Positions 15,437 to 22,844 of a stretch of 26,495 nt of DNA are shown here, in pieces (within the stretch, counting starts at the first letter, position 1; the number at the start of each line of letters is the position of its first letter). Made by a program: the position numbers and the translations under genes. The notes beneath the pieces were generated by a model. That model was not told the origin of the DNA and searched no databases. It saw only the letters and a list, made by a program, of their open reading frames with translations. The stretch is from Phycisphaerales bacterium UBA6054 (GTDB lineage Bacteria; Planctomycetota; Phycisphaerae; Phycisphaerales; UBA1924): the NCBI GenBank assembly GCA_002429045.1, contig DIYM01000015.1, positions 1-26,495 on the forward strand, given 5' to 3'.

Positions 15437-16984
15437 CTAGCGCTTCGGCTCGGGCATGAGCGGCAGGACCGGTTCGAGCCGCTTGGTGTAGCGTTCGGGC
15501 GCGTCGGCCGGCTCGGGGCGGAAGGCGGGCGGGGTGATGCCCGCGGGGTCGAGCCCGCAGCGGGTGGCGATGCGCGACGCCTCCCCCGCGCCGTCCGCGG
15601 ACAGGGCCTCGTGCGTGGTCTCGATCAGATCGACGCCCAGGTCGTCGAACACCGCAGCCCAGTGGTCGAGCATGCGGTCGTAGTCGCGGAGGTACGCGGC
15701 AAGGGCGGGAAAATCCTTCGTGTAGGGGTGGTGCCCGGGGACGCCGTGGAAGAACGCGCTGAGCAGGTTGGCACCAGGCTCGCGCCGGACGAAAACGAAC
15801 TTCGCGCTGGGCAGGGCGAGCGCGGCGAGCCCGAGCAGGTGGATGTGCAGGCTGCAGGCGTCCACCGCTGTCGGTTGGCCCTTGGGGTGGGCCGCGTTGT
15901 CGCTCAGTCGCGTGTACACGCCCGCGGTGCCCTCGAGCTGGTCTCGGCGAAGTTTGTCGGGCGCCGGGATAGCCGGGCGGAACGGGGTCCGTTGGGCGCC
16001 GGCTTTCTGCGCGGCGGCGACCGTGAAGGATTCCGCGGGGCCCGCGTTGGACACGCCCGGGAGTGACGCGAGTGAGGCCGCCAGTTCGGAAGCGCCCGAG
16101 CGGGGGGCGCCGACCACGAAGACCCTGGCGGGATGGTCCTGGTCCGGGCGGGCGACCTTCTTCATCGATGCCGCGGTCCAGGCGCTGATGATCGCGTTGG
16201 TCAGCTTGGCGTTGACGGCGGCGTCGTAGTTCCCGCGAGTGAAGTTGGCGGCGCGGGTGAATGCCCTGAACGCCTCATCGTGTTCGCCCGCGCGATCGAA
16301 GAGCTCGGCGGCGCGTCGCAGGACGACCACCTGCGTGGCGCCGTCCAGGCCCACACGATCGGCGAGGGCGCGGAGGCGCTGGGCGAGGATGTTGCACGCC
16401 TCGCTGGCGGAGTCACGCTTCGCCAGCGCGATCGCCCCGGCGCACAGCGCGGAGGGCAGCTCGTCGAGCCCGAGCCGGTCCGCCTCATCGAGCGTTGCTT
16501 GGGCCGCGTCAGGGTCTGACCGTGCGCACAGGATCTCCACGCGGGCGCGGACGATCTCGGGGGCTTCTGGGTCGACTGCTTCGGCGCGGGCGAGGCAGGC
16601 GTCGGCCTGTTCGGCTTCATTGACAGCTTCGTGACAGCGTGCCAGTTCTGACAGCACGCGGAGCAGCTGGTCCGCGATGCGGGGGCGGTTGGGGTTCTCG
16701 GGGTCGCCGTTCTCGAGGGCGTCCTGGGTGTCGTCCGCGGCTTGGATCAGGTCTGGGATCGCGATGCCGTGGGCACCCAGCGCGGCCATCGAGATCCCGT
16801 GGATCGCGAGGATGGGGGTCTGGTCGGGGAAGTGGCTGCGGAGGAGGGATGCGTGCTGGCTCGCCTCGTGGGCGTCGCCCAGCGCGAGCCTTTGCTTGGC
16901 GGTCTCAAAGACCTGCTGGGGGGATGGCTGCTGCGGGCCAACGGAGGGCTGGTTGACGGGCTGTGCTGGTTGGGAGGGGATCAT
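15437..16984 (-). CDS. TPR-sulfotransferase paralog with degenerate cofactor motifs
   Basis: The 515-residue protein has an N-terminal Pro/Gln-rich leader, TPR-like helical repeats to about residue 250, then a sulfotransferase domain. The 5'-phosphosulfate loop reads GAPRSGAS (292-299) where active enzymes normally have PxSGTT; the 3'-phosphate site reads RREPGANLLSAFF (401-413) where the neighbour has RRDPRDTCLSCFF. Sulfotransferases move sulfate from PAPS to hydroxyls or amines. These changes suggest weakened or altered cofactor binding, or a non-catalytic partner. It follows the canonical paralog by 72 bases on the same strand and precedes the release-factor-like gene by nine bases. AGGGA lies ten bases before the ATG. 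Confidence 0.8.
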   Translation of the reverse strand: MIPSQPAQPVNQPSVGPQQPSPQQVFETAKQRLALGDAHEASQHASLLRSHFPDQTPILAIHGISMAALGAHGIAIPDLIQAADDTQDALENGDPENPNRPRIADQLLRVLSELARCHEAVNEAEQADACLARAEAVDPEAPEIVRARVEILCARSDPDAAQATLDEADRLGLDELPSALCAGAIALAKRDSASEACNILAQRLRALADRVGLDGATQVVVLRRAAELFDRAGEHDEAFRAFTRAANFTRGNYDAAVNAKLTNAIISAWTAASMKKVARPDQDHPARVFVVGAPRSGASELAASLASLPGVSNAGPAESFTVAAAQKAGAQRTPFRPAIPAPDKLRRDQLEGTAGVYTRLSDNAAHPKGQPTAVDACSLHIHLLGLAALALPSAKFVFVRREPGANLLSAFFHGVPGHHPYTKDFPALAAYLRDYDRMLDHWAAVFDDLGVDLIETTHEALSADGAGEASRIATRCGLDPAGITPPAFRPEPADAPERYTKRLEPVLPLMPEPKR

Positions 16985-17056
16985 GGCTGATTGTTTCCCT
17001 GTGGTCTGCGTCTGGCGATGGCGGGTCGGACCGCCCGAGCGTCGCCCGGGGTGATG

Positions 17057-18586
17057 TCAGGCGTGGGCGGCCTCGTACTCGGTCACGACACCGCCGAGGC
17101 CCTCGAGCAGCGGCCCGATGTGCGCGGCGTACCGCTCGTACCGCTTGGTCGAGGTTTTATAGATAGGCTGGCGGACCTGGTCGTTGGAGAGCGTCCGCGC
17201 GACACGCCCGGTCTCGTTGAACCGCAGGCACGCTTCATCGAACTCGATCCCGATGAAATCCAGGATCCTGCGGGTCTGGGCCTCTTGGTCCGACACGGTG
17301 TCCTCGTACTCGATCTCGAGCATGCTGAGACCCGCCTGGGGGTGAGCGGCGAGGTCGCGGTAGTGCTTCATCACGCGGTCGTAGTGCCCGTAGTACTGCC
17401 CGGTTGTCTTGAGATCAAACGCGTAGGTATGGGCGGCGTGGAGTGCCTGGAAGAAGCAGGACAGGCAGGTGTCGCGCGGGTCACGGCGGCAGTGGATGAC
17501 CTTCGCGTCCGGGAACGCCATCGCGATGAATCCGAGAAACCAGAAGTTCCCCGGTGCTTTGTCCACGACGAACTCGGGCGGTGGCGAGCCGTCGGCGGGC
17601 CGCGTGCGGGTGGCGATCGAATCGCGGTAGGACGACGCCGCTTGGGCGAGCTTCGCGGGGTCGACCCGGTCGGGGGCGATCTCCTCGAGCGTGCCGGCGT
17701 CACCCATGAGATCGCGAACGATCTCATTGATGTAGTGCAACTCCCCCGCGCCGGCGCAGCGCGGGTGAGCGTCGATGATCTGCTCGGTCAGGGTGGTGCC
17801 CGAGCGGGGCATGCCCACGACGAAGATCGGTGTGGGCGCGGACTCCGCGGGCGGGGCGAAACGGCCGTATCGCTCGGGGGCGAACGCTTCCACGGTGCGA
17901 TCGACCCGGGCCGCGCTCGCCTCATCGTTGTAGACGACAGGCGACGACTCGCCCGCGAGTCGGAACTGCTCGAACGCCTCGTCGTAGCGTTTGGCCCGGT
18001 CGAGCAGGTGCCCGAGCTGCGTGCGGGCGAACGCGAGGGATTCGGGCGGCTCGCCCTGTGTGTGTTTCATCGCTTCGAGGAGGTACTCGAGCGCGTCGGC
18101 GGCATGTTCGCTCCGCAGGGCGGCCTCGGCGTAGTTGGCGCCGAGCAGATAGGACGGCGTGCCGCGGCGCTCGATCGCCGCGCGGGCGACCCCCAGGGCT
18201 TCCGACTTGCGGCCGGCCAAATGGAGGATGTGCACGTACGCGCTCGCGATCACGTGGTCGTCCGAGCGGGACTCGTACTCGGCCTGCGCGATCTCGATCG
18301 CGTCGTCGAACGCGTCCTGCTGGGTCATCGCTTCGACAAGCTGCGAGACCAGGATCGAGCGGTGGCCCGCGTGGCTGACGTGGCGGAGGGTTCGGCGGGT
18401 CAGCCGGGCGGCTTCCTTGGTCCGCCCCATGCGCAGCAGGCACGCGATCCGCATGCCCACCACGGGCACGTGCCCCGGGCGTTGCCGATTGATGATCTCC
18501 GCCTGCTGTTCCGCGAGCCGGTACCGCCCCTGGAGGAACAGGCGTTGGATGGACTCGACGGCGGTGTTCAGGTCGGTCGTGGGCAT
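17057..18586 (-). CDS. TPR-containing sulfotransferase
   Basis: The 509-residue protein couples TPR-like repeats (about residues 1-235) to a sulfotransferase domain. The 5'-phosphosulfate-binding loop VVGMPRSGTTLTEQI (PRSGTT at 260-265) and the 3'-phosphate site CRRDPRDTCLSCFF (366-379) are both intact, followed by EYEDTVSDQEAQTRRILDFI typical of the family. It should use PAPS to sulfate a protein or glycan; the form resembles tyrosylprotein sulfotransferase-like bacterial enzymes. Substrate is unknown. The ATG at 18586 has AAGGA five or six bases upstream. It heads an apparent operon with its degenerate paralog and a GGQ protein, and is divergent from the short asparaginase gene across 74 bases. 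Confidence 0.88.
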   Translation of the reverse strand: MPTTDLNTAVESIQRLFLQGRYRLAEQQAEIINRQRPGHVPVVGMRIACLLRMGRTKEAARLTRRTLRHVSHAGHRSILVSQLVEAMTQQDAFDDAIEIAQAEYESRSDDHVIASAYVHILHLAGRKSEALGVARAAIERRGTPSYLLGANYAEAALRSEHAADALEYLLEAMKHTQGEPPESLAFARTQLGHLLDRAKRYDEAFEQFRLAGESSPVVYNDEASAARVDRTVEAFAPERYGRFAPPAESAPTPIFVVGMPRSGTTLTEQIIDAHPRCAGAGELHYINEIVRDLMGDAGTLEEIAPDRVDPAKLAQAASSYRDSIATRTRPADGSPPPEFVVDKAPGNFWFLGFIAMAFPDAKVIHCRRDPRDTCLSCFFQALHAAHTYAFDLKTTGQYYGHYDRVMKHYRDLAAHPQAGLSMLEIEYEDTVSDQEAQTRRILDFIGIEFDEACLRFNETGRVARTLSNDQVRQPIYKTSTKRYERYAAHIGPLLEGLGGVVTEYEAAHA

Positions 18587-18660
18587 ATCGGTCCTTGGCT
18601 TCGGCCCGCGGGCCGTCGATGATCATGGATCGGGCCGGGGCACGGGATAACCTTATTCCG

Positions 18661-19191
18661 ATGCGAAGGATCACCCTTATCTCCACGGGCGGGACCATCG
18701 AAAAGACGTACGACGAGCACTCCGGGGCGCTCGCGAACCGGTCGTCGGTCGTCCAAGAGATGCTGGGCCTGCTGCGGCTAGAGGACGCGGTGGTCAACAC
18801 CCTCCAACTGATGCAGAAGGACTCGCTCGAGATGACCGACTCGGACCGCGACCGGATGGTCCAGGCGGTCGAGTTGGTGGCGGGCCCGGACCGGTCCTCC
18901 GACGACGCCGAGGGCGTGGTGATCCTGCACGGCACCGATACCTTATGTACCACCGGTGAGGCGCTCCACGAACGGGCCGGCGCCTGGCTCAAGGTCCCCG
19001 TGGTGCTGACCGGGGCCATGCGCCCCTTCGAGATGAAACGCAGCGACGCGCTCCAGAACCTCACCGAGGCCCTCTTCGCGGCGGCGATCCTCGACCCCGG
19101 TGTCTGGGTGGTCGCCCACGGGAGGGCCTTGCGCTTCCCGGGCCCGGTCAAGGACCGCGAGCGTGGCACCTTCCGGATGGCCGGAGCGTGA
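18661..19191 (+). CDS. Short asparaginase-domain protein
   Basis: The 176-residue protein corresponds to the N-terminal domain of L-asparaginase (full enzymes about 330 residues). The two nucleophile motifs are present: TGGTIEK at 9-15 and HGTDT at 90-94, then VLTGAMRPF at 115-123. The C-terminal domain is absent, so it belongs to the short single-domain group found in many bacteria, whose real substrate is uncertain; it should be cytoplasmic. The ATG at 18661 begins the first strand (RRITLISTGG). It has no strong ribosome binding site. The gene is divergent from the sulfotransferase operon and is followed by a 317-base spacer before the tandem PEP-CTERM-like pair. Confidence 0.85.
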   Translation: MRRITLISTGGTIEKTYDEHSGALANRSSVVQEMLGLLRLEDAVVNTLQLMQKDSLEMTDSDRDRMVQAVELVAGPDRSSDDAEGVVILHGTDTLCTTGEALHERAGAWLKVPVVLTGAMRPFEMKRSDALQNLTEALFAAAILDPGVWVVAHGRALRFPGPVKDRERGTFRMAGA

Positions 19192-19508
19192 CAGCACGCC
19201 TGTTCGGAGGCGCTCATCCGACGAGAAAGGCCCTTTCCTTGCCCGATAACACGCTGAGGGCCCATCTATTTTGGGCGTCTCGGGGGATGGAATTGCCGCT
19301 CAGGGCCCATATTCGTCGGTCTCCCCGCCCGGAGTCGGTGGGGTGGGCGTGAAGCGCGTGCAAATTCCCCATTCCGTGCGGACAATCTGGTTGCACCATT
19401 CTGGAGGCGGGGGTATGCTCTCATTGGGTCAGGAACGAGTAGTTCGTTTCCTTTAGGTCTTTCGGTACACCGTACACCGTAATACGTTTCCAAGTGAGGA
19501 GATTTGAA
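19192..19508. other. Spacer before the tandem PEP-CTERM-like pair, with repeats
   Basis: This 317-base spacer contains no convincing gene. It holds GAAAGG-C-CCTTTC at 19225-19237, a near-identical pair CGCTGAGGGCCCAT (19252-19265) and CGCTCAGGGCCCAT (19297-19310) spaced 45 bases, a promoter-like pair at 19391-19419, and a tandem GTACACC duplication at 19465-19478. GAGGAG lies seven bases before the ATG at 19509. The repeats could be regulator sites. Confidence 0.4.
19391..19419 (+). promoter_or_regulatory. Candidate sigma70-type promoter of the first PEP-CTERM-like paralog
   Basis: TTGCAC at 19391-19396 and TATGCT at 19414-19419 are spaced by 17 bases, giving a start about 80 bases before the ATG at 19509. 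Matches to consensus are partial (3 of 6 and 4 of 6), but spacing is ideal. Confidence 0.4.
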
Positions 19509-20096
19509 ATGAAGAGCATCGCTCTGATGGCCGTCGCCGGCCTCGCCACCGTCGCTTCCGCGCAGTCCCTGGACATCACCCTGTCGTGGGATGCCACCTC
19601 GGTCGACTTCGGTGGAACCGCCACCGGCACCGTCATGGCCTCGTTCAGCGGCTTCGACGACGGCTCGTACCTGTCGTCGGTCAACTTCGACCTGATCGCC
19701 TCGGAAGCCCTCGGCACCGTTGGCAACGTTGGTGCGGTCGCGTGGAACAACGCCGGTCTCGGCTTCGACGGCCAGGGCACCGCTTCGGGCGCCGACATCA
19801 TCGGTATCGAGGCGTCGCAGTTCTCGCTGATCCCCCCGTTCAGCACCGACAACCCGGTCATGGTCATGTCCTTCGAGTTCACCGCTGGTGACGCCGAAGG
19901 CGTCCTGAGCTACAGCAGCTCGACCGCCGCCGGTGCCCCCTTCTCGTTCTCCGTGACCGGCCCGAACTTCAGCGATCAGCCCGTCGGCTTCGATGACAGC
20001 TCGTTCTCCGGCGACTCGCTCCGCATCGTCCCCGCGCCCTCCGCCATGGCCCTCCTCGGCCTCGGTGGTCTGGTCGCCGGCCGTCGCCGTCGCTAA
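19509..20096 (+). CDS. Secreted PEP-CTERM-like protein, tandem copy 1
   Basis: The 195-residue protein has a signal peptide (MKSIALMAVAGLATVASA, likely cut before QSLDITLSW) and the sorting-type tail VPAPS, a Leu/Gly-rich stretch and RRRR. The mature domain resembles a cohesin-like beta sandwich: LDITLSWDATSVDFGG, GSYLSSVNFDLIA, VAWNNAGLGFDGQGTASGAD, MVMSFEFTAG. It shares all these blocks with the gene at 20292 but differs in the segment after FEFTA. GAGGAG seven bases before the ATG, the promoter and the terminator suggest strong expression as its own unit. Function unknown, probably envelope or matrix structure. Confidence 0.88.
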   Translation: MKSIALMAVAGLATVASAQSLDITLSWDATSVDFGGTATGTVMASFSGFDDGSYLSSVNFDLIASEALGTVGNVGAVAWNNAGLGFDGQGTASGADIIGIEASQFSLIPPFSTDNPVMVMSFEFTAGDAEGVLSYSSSTAAGAPFSFSVTGPNFSDQPVGFDDSSFSGDSLRIVPAPSAMALLGLGGLVAGRRRR

Positions 20097-20169
20097 TCCT
20101 CCGGGGCTTGGCCCCAGAGATAGCACACGACGGACAGATCAGCCTCGGCTGAACTGACCAAGATTCATC

Positions 20170-20208
20170 AGCCCCCGCCTGCTTGCAGGCGGGGGCTGTT
20201 GCTTTTTG
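20170..20208 (+). terminator. Strong Rho-independent terminator
   Basis: CAGCCCCCGCCTGC at 20170-20183 is perfectly complementary to GCAGGCGGGGGCTG at 20186-20199, effectively a 12-bp stem with a 6-base loop, followed by TTTTT at 20204-20208. It lies 74 bases after copy 1 and before copy 2. Confidence 0.9.
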
Positions 20209-20291
20209 CCTTGCGGTTTCACCCCGGGTCGGTCATCCTGACGACGCCGGACCACGACGCCCGGCGCGAGCAGCCGCAGGAGGAACACCGG

Positions 20292-20879
20292 ATGAACAAC
20301 CAGGCACACGCGATCATCGCGCTGGGGGGGCTGTCGGCGGGGGCGATGGGGCAGTCGCTGTCGGTGGAACTCTCATGGGATTCCACCAGCATCAGCCTCG
20401 GCGAGACCGCCACCGCCACCCTCATCGCGACGTTCGATGGTTTCGCCGCCGGCTCGTACTTGTCCTCGGTGAACATCGATCTCATCGCGGATGAGCAAGC
20501 GGGAGAGGTCTCCAACGTCGGTGCGATCGCCTGGAACAACGCGGGCCTGGGCTTCGACGGGCAGGGCACGGCATCGGGGGCGAACATCCTGGGGATCGAG
20601 GCGGCCCAGTACTCGCTGATCCCCCCGTTCACCACCAACAACCCGATCATGATCATGACCTTCGAGTTCACGGCCTCCGATATCGGTCCTTCCGGGTACC
20701 CGAGGATCCCGACATACCGGGCGCGAACGGTTGATGGCGCTCCGTTCGCGTTCAGCGTGACAGGGCCGAACTTTTCTGACCAGCCGTTGGGGTTCGGGCC
20801 CGATGCGCTTGTGCCGGCCCCCGGTGTCGTGGGGCTGCTCTGCGGCGTGGGCCTGCTGGGCGGTCGCCGGCGTCGCTGA
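20292..20879 (+). CDS. Secreted PEP-CTERM-like protein, tandem copy 2
   Basis: This 195-residue protein is a paralog of the gene at 19509, same length and strand. It keeps the blocks GSYLSSVNIDLIA, WNNAGLGFDGQGTASGA, SLIPPFTTNNP, GAPFAFSVTGPNFSDQP and the tail VPAPG, a Leu/Gly-rich run with one Cys, RRRR. Two differences stand out: the N-terminus (MNNQAHAIIALGGLSAG) has no Lys or Arg, unusual for a signal peptide, and the segment after FEFTAS (IGPSGYPRIPTYRAR) replaces a Ser/Tyr-rich loop of copy 1. AGGAGG lies eight bases before the ATG, supporting this start. A terminator separates the copies, so each is likely expressed separately. Confidence 0.82.
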   Translation: MNNQAHAIIALGGLSAGAMGQSLSVELSWDSTSISLGETATATLIATFDGFAAGSYLSSVNIDLIADEQAGEVSNVGAIAWNNAGLGFDGQGTASGANILGIEAAQYSLIPPFTTNNPIMIMTFEFTASDIGPSGYPRIPTYRARTVDGAPFAFSVTGPNFSDQPLGFGPDALVPAPGVVGLLCGVGLLGGRRRR

Positions 20880-20884
20880 GACTG

Positions 20885-21430
20885 CTACTTGCGTGACCAC
20901 CATTCGAACGTGAAGGCGTGGGCGTGTTGTTCGTCGGCGTCGTGGTGCTCGGCGCGGTCGAGGGTCCAGATGTGGGCAGGGATCTCGGGGAAGGTGGTGT
21001 CGCCTCCGACCTCGGCGTGAACGCGGGTGAGCACGATGGTGTTGGCCAGCGGGAGTGCCTGGCGGTAGATCTGCCCGCCGCCGATGACGCAGATTTCCGG
21101 GGGGGCGTCCGGGCCGATGAGGGTCAGGGCGTGGTCGAGCGCCCCGGTCAGCGACCGGTGGACGCTGACGGCGTCGTGCTCGATGTCGCTCGGATCGAGC
21201 CTGGCGGAGATCACGAGGTTGGGGCGCCCGGGCAGGGGCTTGCGCCCGATCTCATCGAAGGTCTTGCGGCCCATCACCACGGGGCGCCCGATCGTGGTGC
21301 GTTTGAAGTGCTTGAGATCGTCGGGGAGCGACCAGGGGAGCCCCCCGTCCACGCCGATCGTGTTGTTCTCGCTGGCGGCGACGACCAGCACGATCTCGGC
21401 TTGTTGCGGGCGGGAGCTTGCTTCGCTCAC
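20885..21430 (-). CDS. folA: Dihydrofolate reductase
   Basis: The 181-residue protein reduces dihydrofolate to tetrahydrofolate with NADPH. Visible: a first strand (EIVLVVAASENNTIG), LPWSLPDDLKHFK with Asp38 at the catalytic site (Asp27 in E. coli), GRPVVMGRKTFDEIG, LPGRPNLVISA and the ICVIGGGQIYRQAL nucleotide-binding block. I set the start at the GTG at 21430, which overlaps the thyA stop as GTGA, a common coupling. The longer open frame upstream lies inside thyA and is a shadow. The plus-strand PEP-CTERM-like gene ends five bases before the folA stop. Confidence 0.93.
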   Translation of the reverse strand: MSEASSRPQQAEIVLVVAASENNTIGVDGGLPWSLPDDLKHFKRTTIGRPVVMGRKTFDEIGRKPLPGRPNLVISARLDPSDIEHDAVSVHRSLTGALDHALTLIGPDAPPEICVIGGGQIYRQALPLANTIVLTRVHAEVGGDTTFPEIPAHIWTLDRAEHHDADEQHAHAFTFEWWSRK

Positions 21431-22290
21431 ACCGCGACCTCGGCGCGGATGTGCGGCTGGGGGGTGTAGTTCTGCAACTCGAAGTCGTCGTAGGTGAACG
21501 CGAACAGGTCGGTCACATCCGGGTTGATGCGCATGGTCGGGAGGGAGGTCGGCGTGCGGCTGAGCTGCTCGTTGACCTGAGCCATGTGGTTGAGATAGAT
21601 GTGGGCGTCGCCCAGTGTGTGGATGAACTCGCCCGGGCGGTATCCGGTGACCTGGGCCATCATCATGGTGAGCAGCGCGTAGGACGCGATGTTGAACGGC
21701 ACGCCGAGGAAGAGGTCGGCGGAGCGCTGGTAGAGCTGGCAGTTGAGCCAGTCGGGGCCGTCGTCGGTCGAGCGCTGCACGTGGAACTGGAAGAGGCAGT
21801 GGCAGGGCGGCAGCGCCATGTCGGGGACGTCGCCCGGGTTCCACGCGGTGACGATGTGGCGGCGTGAGCAGGGGCTGTTCCTGAGCGAGCCGACCACGTT
21901 GGTGATCTGGTCGATGGTCTGTCCCGAGCGGGTGGACCAGGAGCGCCACTGGTGCCCGTAGACCGGGCCGAGGTCTCCGGTCTCGGGGTCGGCCCATTCG
22001 TTCCAGATGGAGACGCCGACGTCTTGAAGCGACTTGACGTTGGTGTCGCCCTTGAGGAACCAGAGCAGTTCGTGGATGATGGAGCGGAGGTGAAGCTTCT
22101 TGGTGGTCAGGGCGGGGAAGCCGGCGCGCTCGCCGGTCTGGATTTCTCGCTCTCTGGCGCCGGGAAAGTGGGGGTGGAGAATGTACCGGGACTGGTGCCC
22201 GAAGATCGAGAGCGTCCCGATGCCGGTGCGATCGTCGCAGGGGGTGCCCTCGGCGAGCACGCGGCGGAGTATGTCGAGATACTGGCGCAT
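21427..22290 (-). CDS. thyA: Thymidylate synthase
   Basis: The 287-residue enzyme methylates dUMP to dTMP using methylene-tetrahydrofolate, yielding dihydrofolate that FolA recycles. It has the start RQYLDILRRVL, TLSIFGHQSRY, HLRSIIHELLWFLKGDTN, the active Cys163 in LPPCHCLFQFHV, RSADLFLGVPFNIASYALL and IYLNHMAQVNEQL. It is slightly longer than E. coli ThyA (264). ATG at 22290 fits the family start; longer versions overlap the divergent gene at 22338. No strong ribosome binding site is visible. Confidence 0.95.
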   Translation of the reverse strand: MRQYLDILRRVLAEGTPCDDRTGIGTLSIFGHQSRYILHPHFPGAREREIQTGERAGFPALTTKKLHLRSIIHELLWFLKGDTNVKSLQDVGVSIWNEWADPETGDLGPVYGHQWRSWSTRSGQTIDQITNVVGSLRNSPCSRRHIVTAWNPGDVPDMALPPCHCLFQFHVQRSTDDGPDWLNCQLYQRSADLFLGVPFNIASYALLTMMMAQVTGYRPGEFIHTLGDAHIYLNHMAQVNEQLSRTPTSLPTMRINPDVTDLFAFTYDDFELQNYTPQPHIRAEVAV

Positions 22291-22337
22291 GTGCCGGGAG
22301 TTTACACGAACCCGTCCGGGTTGAGCAGGATCAAAGC

Positions 22338-22844
22338 ATGAAACAGGTGGTTCTTGGGCCGACATTCGAGATCAGCACACCGATGGACGTGGAGGCGGGT
22401 TCGGACCGGCTCGAGGAGGTCCTGGCGGGGCACCGCGGGACGTTGGCGTGCCGTCGGACGGGGGTTCACTTCTTGGTCTCGATCGACCCGTCCAGGCGGC
22501 ATTTTTGGTCGCCCTGGATGACGTTCGAGTTGGTTGTTGATCAGGGCGGGGGCAGCCGCGGGCACGGCCGGTTCAATCCCAGCCCGGGGATCTGGACGGG
22601 ATTCATGCTGGCAGGCTTGGCGATGATCACCGTCGCCGGGTCGGGGATGGTGTGGGCGATGGCGGAATGGACGCTCGGTCGCCCGTTGTACGGTCTGTGG
22701 GGGACGCTGATCGGGACGATCGGTGTGGCGGCGCTGTTCCTTTTCTCTGCCAGCGGGCAGCGGCTGGCGAGCGCGGAGATCGAGGAGATAGAGCGCGTGG
22801 TCCGGGGCGTGTTCGAGGGTGAGCATCAGTCGAGCGGCGGATAG
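22338..22844 (+). CDS. Two-TM hypothetical membrane protein
   Basis: The 168-residue protein has a soluble N-terminal part (1-84) rich in Arg and Val, two membrane segments (about 86-108, WTGFMLAGLAMITVAGSGM, and 117-138, LYGLWGTLIGTIGVAALFLF) and a short amphipathic tail (ASAEIEEIERVVRGVFEGE). The N-terminal half may form a small beta domain. No motif suggests a function. It is divergent from thyA, and its last 19 bases overlap the stop region of the large minus-strand membrane protein. The ATG at 22338 has a weak AGGA. Confidence 0.65.
   Translation: MKQVVLGPTFEISTPMDVEAGSDRLEEVLAGHRGTLACRRTGVHFLVSIDPSRRHFWSPWMTFELVVDQGGGSRGHGRFNPSPGIWTGFMLAGLAMITVAGSGMVWAMAEWTLGRPLYGLWGTLIGTIGVAALFLFSASGQRLASAEIEEIERVVRGVFEGEHQSSGG

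Noticed and set aside
15053..16066. Plus-strand open frame opposite the second sulfotransferase
   Set aside because: Shadow of the minus-strand coding frame, with repetitive Gly/Arg/Val composition.
16991..18622. Plus-strand open frame of 543 codons opposite the first sulfotransferase
   Set aside because: Antisense to a gene with intact PRSGTT and RRDPRDTCLSCFF motifs; no domain of its own.
20885..21997. Longer version of folA extending into thyA
   Set aside because: The upstream part is an out-of-frame reading of thyA; the GTG at 21430 begins the true DHFR.
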